This document shows, in pieces, positions 56,901 to 63,560 of a stretch of 64,000 bases of DNA. Position 1 is the first letter of the stretch, and each line of letters starts with the position of its first letter. The stretch is taken from the NCBI RefSeq assembly GCF_024139115.2, contig NC_085140.1:26319956-26383955 (forward strand), given 5' to 3'. This DNA is from Armigeres subalbatus (lineage: Eukaryota; Arthropoda; Insecta; Diptera; Culicidae). The position numbers were made by a program, and so were the translations under genes. The notes under the pieces were generated by a model, which saw only the letters and a list, made by a program, of their open reading frames with translations, was not told the DNA's origin and ran no database searches.

Positions 56901-59900
56901 TATTCCAAAGAATTTTCTGAGGAAATGTCAAAAACTGGTATAAAAGCTTTTTAGGAAGTTTCAAAGATTTTTTAAAGGAATTTTTTTGAGGAAATTTCGA
57001 AAAATTTCCCGAGCAAATTCCAAATTCTCGAGGAAATTACAAATAATTTTCTAATAAGTTATGACGAATTTCTCAAGAAAATTACGACATTTGTTTGGAG
57101 GAAATAAGGAAGAATTGCCTGGGGAAATTCTGAAAAATTTCCCGAACATATGCCCAAGAATTTTCCGAGGAACAATTTAAAAAAAATATTTCCCAAAAAA
57201 ATTGAAGGATTATTCGAGGAAATTCCGAAAAATTTGGCGAGGAAACTAGGAAGAATGTCCAGAAAAAATGATGAAGAATTTCGAATATTTTTTTAATGAA
57301 TTTCGAAAGTTTTTTGAGGATTCGTCGAAGAATTTTTCAAGATTCCTAATAATTCTAGAGGACGATTTAAAGAATTTCTCGAAGAAATTTCGACAAATAG
57401 GTAGGAAAAAAAGAAGAATTGCCTGAAGAAATTCCGAAGAATTTCCCGAGCAACTGCCCAAGAATTTCCCTAGGAAAAAATTGAAAAATTTCTTCGAGGA
57501 AAATATATTAAGCTCTTTAGTGGAATGTATTCAACCGTCTAAGACGAATTAAGTACTCTCCATTTAATTCCACCAATTATTTTCGATATGTTTGCAGAAA
57601 CGTATTTCGACCACAACTGTGTGGTCGTCTCGACTTCAAGTCGAGTCAAGTACGAGACACTGAAGACGACCACACAGGAGAGTACTGGTGGAGAGTACTT
57701 AATTCGTCTTAGACGGTTTTTCTTCGAGGAAATTCCAAATAATTTTCTGAAGAAACTTTGAAGGATTTCCCTATGGAATTCCGACAATTTTTCCGAGGAA
57801 ATTAGGAAGCATTTGTAGAGAAAACGCCAATGAATTTCTCGTGGGAATTTCGAAAGGTCGGATTTAGCCAGAAGGGGCCCCGAGGTCGTCAGTTTGAGGG
57901 GGGCCCAAAATGTACAAAAAAAGGTTGATTTTGGTACATATTATTTGGGGGGCCCGGGGGACACGGCCCCTATGGACCCGTCCTAAATCCAGCCTTGTCT
58001 GGGGGTACCTTCGCTGGCCCCAGGGGGTCAAAAACATGTTAATGAAAACTTATTAATACAGTTTTGATAATCGTGTTACTCGGTATTATTTATAATTTTG
58101 GATTGTACATATGCATCATGATCAGTAAATCAAAACCTTTTAATTCTTGCCCAGTGCCCACAACAACCAGCACAGTGTATGAAGGGATGTGGGACAAAAG
58201 ATCAAAAGGACAAAACGTCGAGTGACTAAAATCTAGAATCTAAAGGTTCGGAAACCTCCATTTGAGAGGCATGAAGGCTGTTTCCGAAAGGCTCAGTAGC
58301 TTCGTTGCAAAAGGCTCGGCAGCCACGTTTCAAGAGGCTCGAAAGCCTCCTATCAAGAAGCTCGAAAACCTTCTCTCAAGAGGCTCGGAAACCTTCTTCC
58401 AAGAGGCTCGGAAGCCTCCTTTCAGAAGCCTCGGGAGCCTTCTTCCAAGAGGCTCAGAAGCCATCTTTCAAGAGGCTCGAAAGCCTTCTTTAAAGAGGCT
58501 TGGAAGCCATCTTTATAGAGGCTCGGAAGCTTTCTTTCAAAAGGCTCGGAAGCCTCCTTTCAAGAGGCTCGGAAGCACCCCTTCAAGAGGCTCGGAAGCT
58601 TCCCTTCAAGAAGCTCAGAAGCCTCCTTTCAAGATGCTCAGAAGTCTCCTTTCAAGAGACTCAGAAGTCTCCTTTCAAGAAGCTCGAGCTCGGATGCCTC
58701 CTTTCAAGATGCTTGAAAGCCTCTCTTCAAGAGGCTCGGAAGCCTCCATTCAAGTGGCTCGGAAGCCTGCCTTCAAGAGGCTCGGAAGCCTTCTTTCAAG
58801 AGGCTCGGAAGCCTCCTTTCAAGAGGCTCGGAAGCCTCCTTCCAAGAGTCTTAGAAGCCTCCTTTCAAGAGGCTCAGAAGCCTCCTTTCAAGATTCTCAG
58901 AAGTCTCTTTTCAAGAGACTCAGAATCCACCTTTCAAGAGGCTCGAAAGCCTCTTCCAAGAGGCTCGGAAGCCTCCTTCAAGAGGCTCGGAACCAGCCTC
59001 CCTTCAAGAGGCTCGGAAGCGTCCGTTCAAGAGGTTCGGAAGCCTCCGTTCAAGAGGCTCGGAAGCCTTATTTTAAGAGGCTCGGAAGCCTTCTTTCAAG
59101 AGGCTCGGAAGCCTCCTTTCAAGAGACTCAGAATCCGCCTTTCAAGAGGCTCGAAAGCCTCCTTCAAGAGGCTCGAAAGCCTCCCTTCAAGAGGCTCGGA
59201 AGCCTCCGTTCAAGAGCCTCGGAAGCCTCCATTCAAGAGGCTCGGAAGCCTCCTTTGAAGATACTTTATGATTTATGTTTATGATTTATGCAAAATGGAG
59301 CAACTTTGCAAAAATTTTGCTTGAGATTTTTTTTACACGGCCTTGTAAAAAAATCCATGTAAAACAGAATCGGGTGTATTGCCGCTGCGACGCGGCAATG
59401 TTGAAGGGAGGTATGACATGCCAAACAATTCAAACAGAAGAAATAATTCATGCAGGACATGACTTGAGATCCAGCAAGAATGTCCGAAAACTGCTGAAAG
59501 AATGTTCCACAATTTCTTCAAGAGTGCTGTAGAATTTCCCATTCAGAAAATCTAGAAAATTTCTCAGAACTCCTTGATAATACTAAAGACACACTAGTGG
59601 TACAACTTGTATCATGGTACGAATACCAACAGTGCGTCATTAGTATAAGCAAAACCCCAAAAATGTCTGAAGAGTGTATTGCCTGAAAATCTGTTAGAAG
59701 CAACCTTTTGCAATTCTTGGATAAAGCATTTCATTGGAATTCTTAAAAAGGAACCCTCCAGAATTTTCTATAGAAAAAAAACCCAGGATAATCGGAGGAG
59801 GAATTCCTCTGAATTAATTAAGAAGGAATTTCCTCAACTTAAGGGTGATAGATTTCAATAAATTCGTAAAGAAGGAATTACCTTGAACTCTTGGAGGAGT

Positions 59901-62900
59901 AATTCCCTAAAATTTTTGATAGTATTTTCGTGAACTCCTTTAGGACGGATTCGTCAGAGTTTCTGAAAAAGGAATTCTCCAAGAGGCTTGAAAGAGAAAC
60001 AATACAGAACTCTTGAAGAACTTGTCCCCTGAAATTCAGATTTTTTTCGAATCTTGTTTTTTAAAAGATTATTAACATTTATCGAAGCAAAATAAATTCG
60101 ATTTGGTATAATGTATTTTTCTCCATTCAGCAGCATCACTGCATATACATAACTTTCATAGCAGAATTCATATAACTGATTTGAAGCATGTATCATCATT
60201 AAACTATCTTTGAATTTCTACATCACGCAGAACGCATTCATAATAGCCACTGCTATACGCAATCATGATTCACTACTGAGTCCAGCCATCTCCATTGTTT
60301 ACAGCAAACAACCATTGCCCAAGCTTTCTCTGGTTTAATTCCAAATCATTATTTTTGTCACATCGTGATATGTTACTTTTTTATTATGTTATCCCTTAGC
60401 TACTTAATATATGAATATATCTAACTAACTTAATTAACACATTGCTGTATTGTACACACCTGAATTGTAATCTTATTTATAAGAAATCAGTTCATTATTT
60501 TTTTTTCAATAAAGAAAATTTCATAAATGACAATACAGTAATAAAAGGGTCACGCATTCAATGAATTTATATTAAAAAAATATCTTTCATATTGCTTTAA
60601 TGTAAGCTTTCCATCAAAATTAATTTGTCTACTTTTTAATAGAATTTTTTTTTTTTAATGAAACCCCAAAATATTTTTCTTTATCATACATTATATTTTC
60701 CATACATGGTATGTGGAAATCTAATATTTTATGAGTTAGCAGGAGTTGATACTATTTTTTTAACATTTTAATTCAATTTTGAATTGATAAAAAACGATTC
60801 CCTGTATTGTTAATTTTGAGGTTTTTTTAAGGAAAAAAACTATGGCTTTTGATGTGTTGTCTGAATACTATCTCACTAATTACCAGGAATCCAACGACTG
60901 AAAAAGGAAAACTGGATCTTATTTTTTTCTTTGTTCTCAACAATTATGTAAGAATCTTGATAGATTATAATAACATTCACTAAAGGCTTACAAAAGTCTT
61001 GGATTCTTGGTAATCATAAAAGTTTTACACCAACATCACGCATACAATTATGCATATCCAGTTCTAATCTGTCGCTTGTATTCTGTTCCGACTGCTTCAC
61101 GTATTACCCCTGTTTAGGAGCGGTCCGCTGGTCAAAGATTGAACATCATTATCGTATCGGAGGGCGCCATCGATCGCGAAGGTCAACCGATTACGGCCGA
61201 AAAGGTCAAACAGGTGGTGGTGGACAAGCTCCACCAGGACACCAGGATCACGGTGCTGGGTCATGTGCAGCGTGGAGGCAATCCAAGTGCTTTCGATCGT
61301 GTTCTGGTATGTATAACATTTTCTTCGACAACTGTAGACAATTTCAATAAATTTGTACATCGTCAATAGGGTTGCCGCATGGGTGCCGAGGCGGTGCTAG
61401 CGCTGATGGAAGCGGACGACAAAACCGAACCGTGCGTTGTATCGCTGGACGGAAACCAAGCCGTGAGGGTGCCGCTGATGGAATGCGTCCAGCGCACCAA
61501 GGCCGTTGCCCAAGCTATGGCCGACAAAAACTGGGAAATGGCCGTTGAACTCCGTGGTCGATCGTTCGCCCGAAACTTGGAGACCTACAAGATGTTGACC
61601 CGCCTGAAGCCCCCGAAGCAGGCTTTCGATTCCGATGGCCGCGGTGTTGGTGGTTACACCATGGCCGTTATGCACATCGGTGCTCCGGCGTGCGGAATGA
61701 ACGCAGCAGTTCGATCATTTGTCAGGAACTGCATCTATCGGGGTGACACCGTGATGGGCATCCACGATGGTATCGAAGGTCTGGTTACCGGTAACATCAA
61801 GAATATGGGATGGTCCGATGTGACTGGCTGGGTCGGTCAGGGCGGTGCTTTCCTGGGTACCAAGCGTACCCTTCCAGAGGGCAAGTTTAAAGAAATCGCT
61901 GCTAGGCTCAAGGAGTACAAAATCCAAGCGCTTCTAATTATTGGTGGATTTGAAGCTTACCATGCTGCTGGTCAGCTGGCGGATCAACGCGACAACTTCA
62001 AGGAATTCTGCATTCCTATTGTGGTCATCCCGTCGACTATTTCCAACAACGTTCCTGGAACAGAGTTCTCTCTCGGTGCCGATACCGGTCTCAATGAAAT
62101 TACTGAAATTTGCGACCGCATTCGTCAATCTGCCCAAGGTACAAAACGGCGTGTTTTTGTTATTGAAACCATGGGAGGCTACTGCGGCTATTTGGCCACG
62201 TTGGCTGGTTTAGCCGGCGGTGCTGACGCTGCCTACATCTACGAGGAGAAATTCTCCATCAAGGACCTGCAACAGGATGTTTACCACATGGCATCCAAAA
62301 TGAGTGACGGTGTCCAACGTGGCTTGATTCTACGTAACGAGAAGGCTTCGGATAACTACAACACAGAGTTCATCTACCGTCTGTATTCAGAGGAGGGTAG
62401 AGGCCTGTTCTCCACCAGAATGAACGTACTGGGTAGGTTGCAAATGATAATATTTTCGAAAACGATTTGCCTAATACTCTACAATTGTTTATTTAGGACA
62501 CATGCAACAGGGTGGCTCGCCGACGCCGTTCGATCGTAACATGGGTACCAAGATGGCGGCCAAGTGTGTTGAGTGGTTGGTGGAGCAACTGAAGGCCAAC
62601 ACCCAACCGGACGGAAGCATCTGCGCCAAGAGTCCCGACACGGCCTGTCTGCTGGGATTGGTTCGCCGTCAATACAAATTCTCACCACTCAAGGACATGA
62701 TTGGCGACACGAACTTCGAGTGAGTATTTTTTTCATCAAGGATCATCTCAAATTTCACTTTTGGGTGTTGTAATATCTTCATCCTACTAATTTCACAGAC
62801 AACGCATCCCCAAGCAGCAATGGTGGCTGAAGCTGCGCCCATTGTTGAGAATCCTGGCCAAGCACGATTCCACCTACGAGGAGGAAGGCCTTTACATAAC

Positions 62901-62940
62901 CGTCGACGAGGAGATGTCCACCGACTCACCGGTGGCCTAA
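29755..62940 (+). CDS. Pfk: ATP-dependent 6-phosphofructokinase (multi-exon, three isoforms)
   Basis: Converts fructose 6-phosphate plus ATP to fructose 1,6-bisphosphate in the cytosol, the committed step of glycolysis. Coding exons: 29755-29904, 45331-45827, one of 46021-46129 / 46564-46672 / 50175-50283, then 61118-61306, 61370-62432, 62497-62719, 62799-62940. Each choice totals 2373 nt, 790 aa, normal for the duplicated animal enzyme. N-half: ATP loop GGDSQGMN (27-34), [10 protein letters not shown] (120-129), catalytic Asp169 in [11 protein letters not shown] (166-176), MGRHCG (211-216), FIPE with sugar-binding Glu235, and [14 protein letters not shown] in exon 4. The C-half repeats the fold ([28 protein letters not shown]) and by family knowledge is the regulatory half. 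The start is the ATG in AACAGAATGGCACC; the open frame upstream has no ATG. Confidence 0.97.
31731..31776 (+). repeat. Diverged copy of the tiny poly(A)-tailed element
   Basis: AGAGATGAGCCAGCC...TTTATTACAAAGACATAAAAA resembles the insert at 36819-36880 (GAGACGAGCCAGCC...TTTAATAAAGACAC then poly(A)), but lacks a clean tail and duplication. Confidence 0.4.
32370..32640 (-). mobile_element. tRNA-derived SINE
   Basis: On the minus strand it starts CAGGGGGTCTCCAATTAGCC, with an A-box-like GTTAGCC region and a B-box-like GAGGTCGATTCTCG about 50 bp later. It then shares the body GGATGTTTTCGGGT...CAATGGCGGACATAGAAAAG...GCAGGCCAAGTTCCA with 5100-5330 and ends in GAAGAAGAAAAAGAAGAA. This is the layout of a tRNA-related SINE such as the Feilai class in Aedes; I am confident of the type, not of the family name. 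Confidence 0.65.
33450..33562 (-). mobile_element. Penelope terminal fragment (copy 5)
   Basis: CACTTGTCATAAGACGAGAC, then CCATTTAATTCCACCACTTA and the shared ATACGTATTTTGACC...GTCTTCAGTGTCGCGTAC block. The hammerhead core on the minus strand (33502-33560) has AAAA where GAAA is required (G12-equivalent to A), so this copy should be inactive. Confidence 0.7.
33565..33720. mobile_element. Palindromic MITE, diverged copy
   Basis: Same family as 43171-43333: TTTCTCGCTTAACTTTTCAA, AATTAATTTGAATAGCGCAA, then the inverted TTCAAATTAATTCATG-type half as CAAATTAATTCATGAAAAAA. The right end is degraded (ACTTTTGAAACCGATTCTCG). Confidence 0.65.
34546..36540 (+). mobile_element. 5'-truncated RTE-like LINE with 12-bp target-site duplication
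   Basis: The insert 34558-36528 is bounded by the perfect 12-bp direct repeat ATCGTCATAATA (34546-34557 and 36529-36540). The reading frame is open from the very first codon after the left repeat ([14 protein letters not shown]), as expected if reverse transcription stopped inside the coding region. The 3' end is GATGATAAATAAATA, a short A/T repeat tail rather than long poly(A), as in RTE-type elements. The upstream endonuclease domain is missing. Same strand as Pfk. The frame is uninterrupted and the repeats are identical, so the insertion looks recent. Confidence 0.85.
34559..36514 (+). CDS. LINE reverse transcriptase, N-terminally truncated
   Basis: About 651 codons open from the insertion junction; the first ATG is at 34616 (632 aa from there). 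Order: basic linker (about 1-90), then the RT domain with [15 protein letters not shown] (197-211), catalytic Asp268 in [25 protein letters not shown] (325-336) and the GFTDDIDI box (Asp366, Asp367). The C-terminal region has [20 protein letters not shown] and [12 protein letters not shown], then [20 protein letters not shown]. This architecture is common in arthropod RTE-related LINEs. The usual box is F/YADD with Ala; Thr here (FTDD), and Asn for Asp in RQGDG, may weaken activity. No endonuclease domain. Clade assignment is from memory and moderately sure. Confidence 0.85.
   Translation, partial: WYDGECEQLVEEKNAAWARLLQHRTRANEARYKRARNRQNSIFRRKKRQQEDRDREETEELYRANNARKFYEKLNRSRKGHVPQPDMCKDINGNLLTNEREVIQRWRQHYEEHLNGDMADNGGGMVMNLGARAQDMRHPAPNLQEIQEEIGRLKDNKAHGVDQLPGELFKHGGEVLARALHWVITKVWEDEVLPQEWMEGVVCPNYKKGDKLDCSNYRAITLLNAAYKVLSQILCRRLTPIAREFVGQYQAGFMGERSTTDQVFAIRQVLQKCREYNVPTHHLFIDFKAAYDTIDRDQLWQLMHENGFPDKLIRLIKATMDRVMCVVRVSGAFSSPFETRRGLRQGNGLSCLLFNIALEGVIRRAGIDTSGTIFTKSVQLFGFTDDIDIMARNFERMEEAYIRLKSEAKRIGLVINTSKTKYMIGRGSREVNVSHPPRVSIGGDEIEVVEEFVYLGSLVTADNDTSREIRRRIVAGNRTYLRLRKTLRSNRVRRRTKLTIYKTLIRPVVLYGHETWTMLVEDQRALRVFERKVLRSIYGGVQMADGTWRRRMNHELHQLLGEPSIVHTAKIGRLRWAGHVARMSDSNPVKMVLDNDPTGTRRRGAQRARWIDQVEDDLRTLRRLRGWRSAAMNRAEWRSLLCAAQATPALV
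36809..36889 (+). mobile_element. Tiny poly(A)-tailed insert with 10-bp duplication
   Basis: About 61 bp (36819-36879), beginning GCGGAGACGAGCCAGCC and ending CTTTAATAAAGACAC plus about 15 A. It lies between two copies of AGTTTTCAAC (36809-36818 and 36880-36889). The RNA can fold as GAGAC-(CAGCC TCG GGCTG)-GTCTC. It is either a very short SINE-like RNA or the last bases of a 5'-truncated LINE or SINE. A diverged relative lies at about 31731. Confidence 0.65.
37765..37885 (+). repeat. TCAGGGAATT-rich dispersed repeat
   Basis: ACAGGGTGTCGACTACCTG followed by several TCAGGGAATTAT-type words. It looks like a dispersed repeat, not coding. Confidence 0.45.
39397..40171. mobile_element. 775-bp DNA element with GGTAAGACGG terminal repeats
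   Basis: Left end GTAGGGTAAGACGGTATAAT and right end ATTATACCGTCTTACCCTAC are exact inverted copies over 20 bp, followed by C/G-rich CCCCCCC and GGTGGGGCG. Sub-terminal GGGCAATACGCCCC and GGGGCGTTTTGGCC words occur inside. No transposase frame, so non-autonomous. Confidence 0.85.
40906..41095. mobile_element. MITE, copy 2 of the 6012 family
   Basis: TACCGTCGTCGGGGGAAACA...TGTCACCCGCGACGACGATA, 190 bp. The interior matches the 6012-6230 copy (TGTATCTGAGGACAAGAA versus TGCATCTGAGGGCAAGAA). Arms are more diverged than in copy 1. Confidence 0.75.
41120..41323. mobile_element. MITE with long inverted repeats
   Basis: TAGGGGGAATGACTGCTTTG pairs with CAAAGCCAACTATCCCCTA. The arms continue with CAGGTTTTGTTCTATTATTG and its complement CAATAAAAGAACAAAACCTG: about 55 bp with few mismatches. 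204 bp, TA at both borders, no coding. Confidence 0.8.
41682..42104 (+). mobile_element. tRNA(Met)-like SINE with target duplication
   Basis: Starts TGTGTAGTTGGCTACACG (D-arm/A-box region). The anticodon stem-loop TTCGC-CTCATAA-GCGAA has a CAT anticodon, and the T-arm GGGTTCGATTCCC (B box) precedes CCCCTCCACCA. A tRNA-unrelated body of about 340 bp follows, ending AATAAATATACG plus an A-run. TCCTAAAA flanks it on both sides (41674-41681 and 42105-42112). The 5' acceptor strand is missing, so this is a 5'-clipped SINE, not a functional tRNA gene. Confidence 0.8.
42110..42480. repeat. Decayed GGAATTCCT-rich repeats
   Basis: Short GGAATTCC/GAATTTCT words at irregular spacing. The SINE above is inserted into this block, whose other half is about 41470-41670. 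Similar in style to the blocks at 52-58 kb. Confidence 0.4.
42652..43062. mobile_element. GCCTTTCTCGT-bounded dispersed element
   Basis: TTTGCCTTTCTCGTATAC at the left and CACGAGAAAGGCACC at the right are inverted. In between is a block with CTCCAAAATCAAACTTTTTATAG. A GTGTACGAGAAAGGCAAAAA fragment at about 31552 belongs to the same type. No coding potential. Confidence 0.55.
43171..43333. mobile_element. 163-bp palindromic MITE
   Basis: ATATCTCGCTTAACTTTTCA...TGAAAAGTTAAGCGAGATAT. The arms are identical over about 62 bp and nearly so over about 72 bp, around a spacer of roughly 20 bp. It would extrude as a cruciform, or be transcribed as a long hairpin. A diverged copy is at 33565-33720. Confidence 0.85.
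44409..44436. repeat. Short GC palindrome
   Basis: CTCCTGCTCGGG...CCCGAGCAGGAG, 12-13 bp arms around a GGATCC-like centre. A single CTTGCTCGGGGA half recurs at about 44750, after a repeat of the preceding TATGGTATYAATAACA block. Confidence 0.6.
44467..44691. mobile_element. 225-bp MITE with 28-bp inverted ends
   Basis: AGCCTTGCATAAGAGTTAAA(ATACCAAA) and the complement (TTTGGTAT)TTTACCTCTTATGCAAGGCT differ at one position. TA at both borders. The block outside each end is itself a direct repeat (TATGGTAT..ATAACA...TATTGAGYYAATTTCTC), so this element may have inserted into, or carried, a larger repeat. Confidence 0.8.
44828..45010. mobile_element. 183-bp MITE with about 45-bp inverted ends
   Basis: GGTTAGTCTCTGATTTGACG, TGGAGGTCAGCTGCA and CCACCG on the left. 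On the right, CGGTGGGTGCAGTTGACCTCCA and CATTTCTGG-side sequence ending GTCAAATCAGAGCTAACC. A partial relative is at 27426-27520. Confidence 0.8.
45331..45827 (+). CDS. Pfk: Pfk coding exon 2
   Basis: Acceptor GCGCTTCCAG ends at 45330; donor GG|GTAAGT at 45828. Encodes residues 51-215 plus two bases of Gly216: [17 protein letters not shown] through [10 protein letters not shown] (120-129), [15 protein letters not shown] with catalytic Asp169, to [10 protein letters not shown]. Confidence 0.96.
46021..46129 (+). CDS. Pfk: Pfk alternative exon 3a (GC donor)
   Basis: 109 bp; acceptor ACGCACGTAG ends at 46020. Encodes Gly216 (last base) and residues 217-252: [36 protein letters not shown]. Glu235 in FIPE is the family's sugar-phosphate contact. 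The donor is CAG|GCAAGC, not GT. The next GT (GTTAG|GTAAAG, 22 nt on) would put exon 4 out of frame, so the GC site is the one that works. Confidence 0.9.
46130..46563 (+). other. Spacer between Pfk exons 3a and 3b
   Basis: 434 bp of AT-rich intron with nothing that I can name. It ends in the pyrimidine tract CCATTTCCCCTTTTCTCGCAG, the acceptor of 3b. Confidence 0.7.
46564..46672 (+). CDS. Pfk: Pfk alternative exon 3b (GC donor)
   Basis: 109 bp, same phase as 3a. Encodes [36 protein letters not shown]. Donor CAG|GCAAGA, again GC. Of the three versions this looks closest to the general animal consensus at [16 protein letters not shown]. Confidence 0.9.
46673..50174 (+). other. Spacer between Pfk exons 3b and 3c
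   Basis: 3.5 kb. 46.7-47.6 kb: AT-rich, nothing named. 47640-49340: 23-bp satellite. 49.35-50.17 kb: AT-rich, ending in CCCTTCTTTTGTAG, the acceptor of 3c. Confidence 0.75.
47640..49340. repeat. 23-bp satellite with GGGAAATTCCC palindrome
   Basis: Unit CCAAAGGGAAATTCCCAGAA plus TTT (23 bp). Two blocks of near-perfect units (about 48355-48680 and 48870-49253, roughly 14 and 17 copies by length) are separated by shorter, mutated units lacking CCC or GGG. They are flanked from 47640 to 48350 by diverged units. Each unit carries the palindrome GGGAAATTCCC and the dyad GAATTTC-CAAAGG-GAAATTC. All six frames stay open across the clean blocks because 3 x 23 bp contains no stop, so the apparent proteins there are artefacts. 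Confidence 0.95.
50175..50283 (+). CDS. Pfk: Pfk alternative exon 3c (GT donor)
   Basis: 109 bp; acceptor TTCTTTTGTAG ends at 50174; donor CAG|GTACGC at 50284. Encodes [20 protein letters not shown] then [16 protein letters not shown], more diverged than 3a/3b in the first helix and in the loop after FIPE. The only version with a canonical donor. Confidence 0.92.
52060..52890. repeat. Decayed GAAATTCCGAAG-type repeats (block 1)
   Basis: GAGGAAATTCC and AAGAATTTCC words alternate irregularly. Interrupted at about 52390-52730 by a non-repeat stretch that may be a separate insertion. No coding. Confidence 0.5.
53145..53228 (-). repeat. tRNA-like SINE trace
   Basis: On the minus strand: GACGAGCTCGGTGGTCTTGT (A-box-like), then CGTGGGTTCAATCCCAGACTC (B box) and an A-run. 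The presumed anticodon stem CTTGTAA/TTACAAG closes a 14-nt loop, too large for a tRNA, so this is a tRNA-derived repeat, not a tRNA gene. Confidence 0.5.
53640..57850. repeat. Decayed GAAATTCCGAAGAATTTC repeats (block 2, 4 kb)
   Basis: Continuous alternation of GAGGAAATTCCGAAGAATTT-like words with many substitutions and indels; spacing is irregular and mostly 10-35 bp. All open frames in it read as F/N/S/K-rich low-complexity peptides on both strands and are not genes. The words resemble the clean 23-bp satellite at 48.4-49.3 kb. Interrupted by the Penelope insert at 57489-57731. Confidence 0.75.
57489..57731. mobile_element. Penelope terminal inverted dimer with 13-bp duplication
   Basis: The insert (57502-57718) is flanked by TTTCTTCGAGGAA on both sides (57489-57501, 57719-57731). 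The left part equals the element end at 951-1085 (ATATTAAGCTCTTTAGTGG...GTGTGGTCGTCT). The right part is the same sequence inverted (GTCAAGTACGAGACACTGAA...CTTAATTCGTCTTAGACGGT). The junction falls inside the ribozyme motif, so neither half has a complete core. Confidence 0.8.
57855..57998. mobile_element. GC-rich inverted-repeat element
   Basis: GTCGGATTTAGCCAGAAGGG and the right end GGACCCGTCCTAAATCCAGC are roughly inverted. Each is followed inward by GGGGCCCC/GGGGGGCCCGGGGG words. It stands out sharply from the AT-rich surroundings. Confidence 0.55.
58262..59270. repeat. Second 23-bp satellite (GAGGCTCGGAAGCCTC)
   Basis: Unit AAGAGGCTCGGAAGCCTCCT plus TTC, exactly 23 bp (for example AGGCTCGG at 58801 and 58824), about 43 units by length, with scattered point changes. 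Each unit holds the hairpin GAGGCT-CGGA-AGCCTC. The 340-codon plus-strand frame across it is a by-product of a stop-free 23-bp unit: the other plus frames are open too, and the peptide simply repeats. Confidence 0.93.
61118..61306 (+). CDS. Pfk: Pfk coding exon 4
   Basis: Acceptor CCCTGTTTAG ends at 61117; donor CTG|GTATGT at 61307. Residues 253-315, [19 protein letters not shown] to [16 protein letters not shown]. The GHVQRGG segment contributes conserved sugar-phosphate-binding His and Arg of the active half. Confidence 0.95.
61370..62432 (+). CDS. Pfk: Pfk coding exon 5
   Basis: Acceptor CGTCAATAG ends at 61369; donor G|GTAGGT at 62433. Residues 316-669 plus one base of Gly670: [18 protein letters not shown], the inter-domain linker ([18 protein letters not shown]) and most of the regulatory half ([57 protein letters not shown]). 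The open frame running past 62432 is intron. Confidence 0.96.
62497..62719 (+). CDS. Pfk: Pfk coding exon 6
   Basis: Acceptor TTTATTTAG ends at 62496; donor GA|GTGAGT at 62720. Residues 670-743 plus two bases of Glu744: [51 protein letters not shown]. Confidence 0.95.
62799..62940 (+). CDS. Pfk: Pfk last coding exon
   Basis: Acceptor ATTTCACAG ends at 62798; stop TAA at 62938-62940. Residues 744-790: [47 protein letters not shown]. Confidence 0.95.
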
Positions 62941-63560
62941 GCCTAACCCCGTAAAACCGAAAGTTGTTAGTGTAGTTTTACTATTTACATCAAGAAACGG
63001 TATTAGACTGTCCCCATCGTAAGCCACTTGCTCCTCTACTTCATCCAGACATTGAAGGGGAACCAACAAATAAACCCCAAAGAAAAAATACCTCATCGTT
63101 GATACGAGCAGCGTAAACATAGGAGAGGTAGAACAATAACCTAACCCTAAGATGTGGAAAATGTTATCAATGTGCACCCAGTGGATCGTTAGTTAATACT
63201 CTTATCAAAGTGAATGATCAAATCGCAGTAATAAATGTAGTGAAATTCAATTACATAGATCATAGTTCCGATGCCAGTTTAAATCTTAATTCAAATAGTT
63301 TAATTAGTTATTCAGTCGTGCAAATACAGTGATCATTATCAACTTCATGACAAGATATTCAGACATCAGCAACTGCACGATAATCTCATTGTTTTTAAAT
63401 CAGTGTTGTGAAAAATTCGGTTCTAACTTATTTCGATGTATTAATCGCAGTGTGAAAAAAATATTTATTCGATCGCCTTTTTTGTTGTTTTTACCCTCAA
63501 CAATTGTAAGTATTACTTAGGTTTCTTTTCAGCTAGCTCAAAGCTATTAAATTAATAAAG
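62941..63560 (+). other. Pfk 3' UTR with two candidate poly(A) signals
   Basis: Sequence after the stop with no coding potential. AATAAA at 63230-63235 and 63554-63559; the first gives a UTR of about 300 bp, the second about 630 bp. Which is used cannot be told from sequence. Confidence 0.55.

Larger units (their letters stand above)
50284..61117 (+). other. Pfk intron 3c to exon 4 (10.8 kb)
   Basis: 50.3-52.06 kb: AT-rich, nothing named. 52.06-52.9 and 53.64-57.85 kb: decayed GAAATTCC repeats. 53145-53228: tRNA-like SINE trace. 57489-57731: Penelope inverted dimer. 57855-57998: GC-rich inverted-repeat element. 58262-59270: second 23-bp satellite. 59.3-61.1 kb: AT-rich with a few GGAATTCC words up to about 60.0 kb, otherwise nothing. 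Confidence 0.8.

Noticed and set aside
53640..57800. Many 60-140-aa open frames
   Set aside because: F/N/S/K-rich low-complexity products of decayed AT-rich repeats on both strands; no domain recognised.
58262..59284. 340-codon open frame, the longest outside Pfk exon 5 and the LINE
   Set aside because: It lies wholly in the second 23-bp satellite. A stop-free unit whose period is not a multiple of 3 opens all frames on that strand; the peptide is the repeat read three ways.
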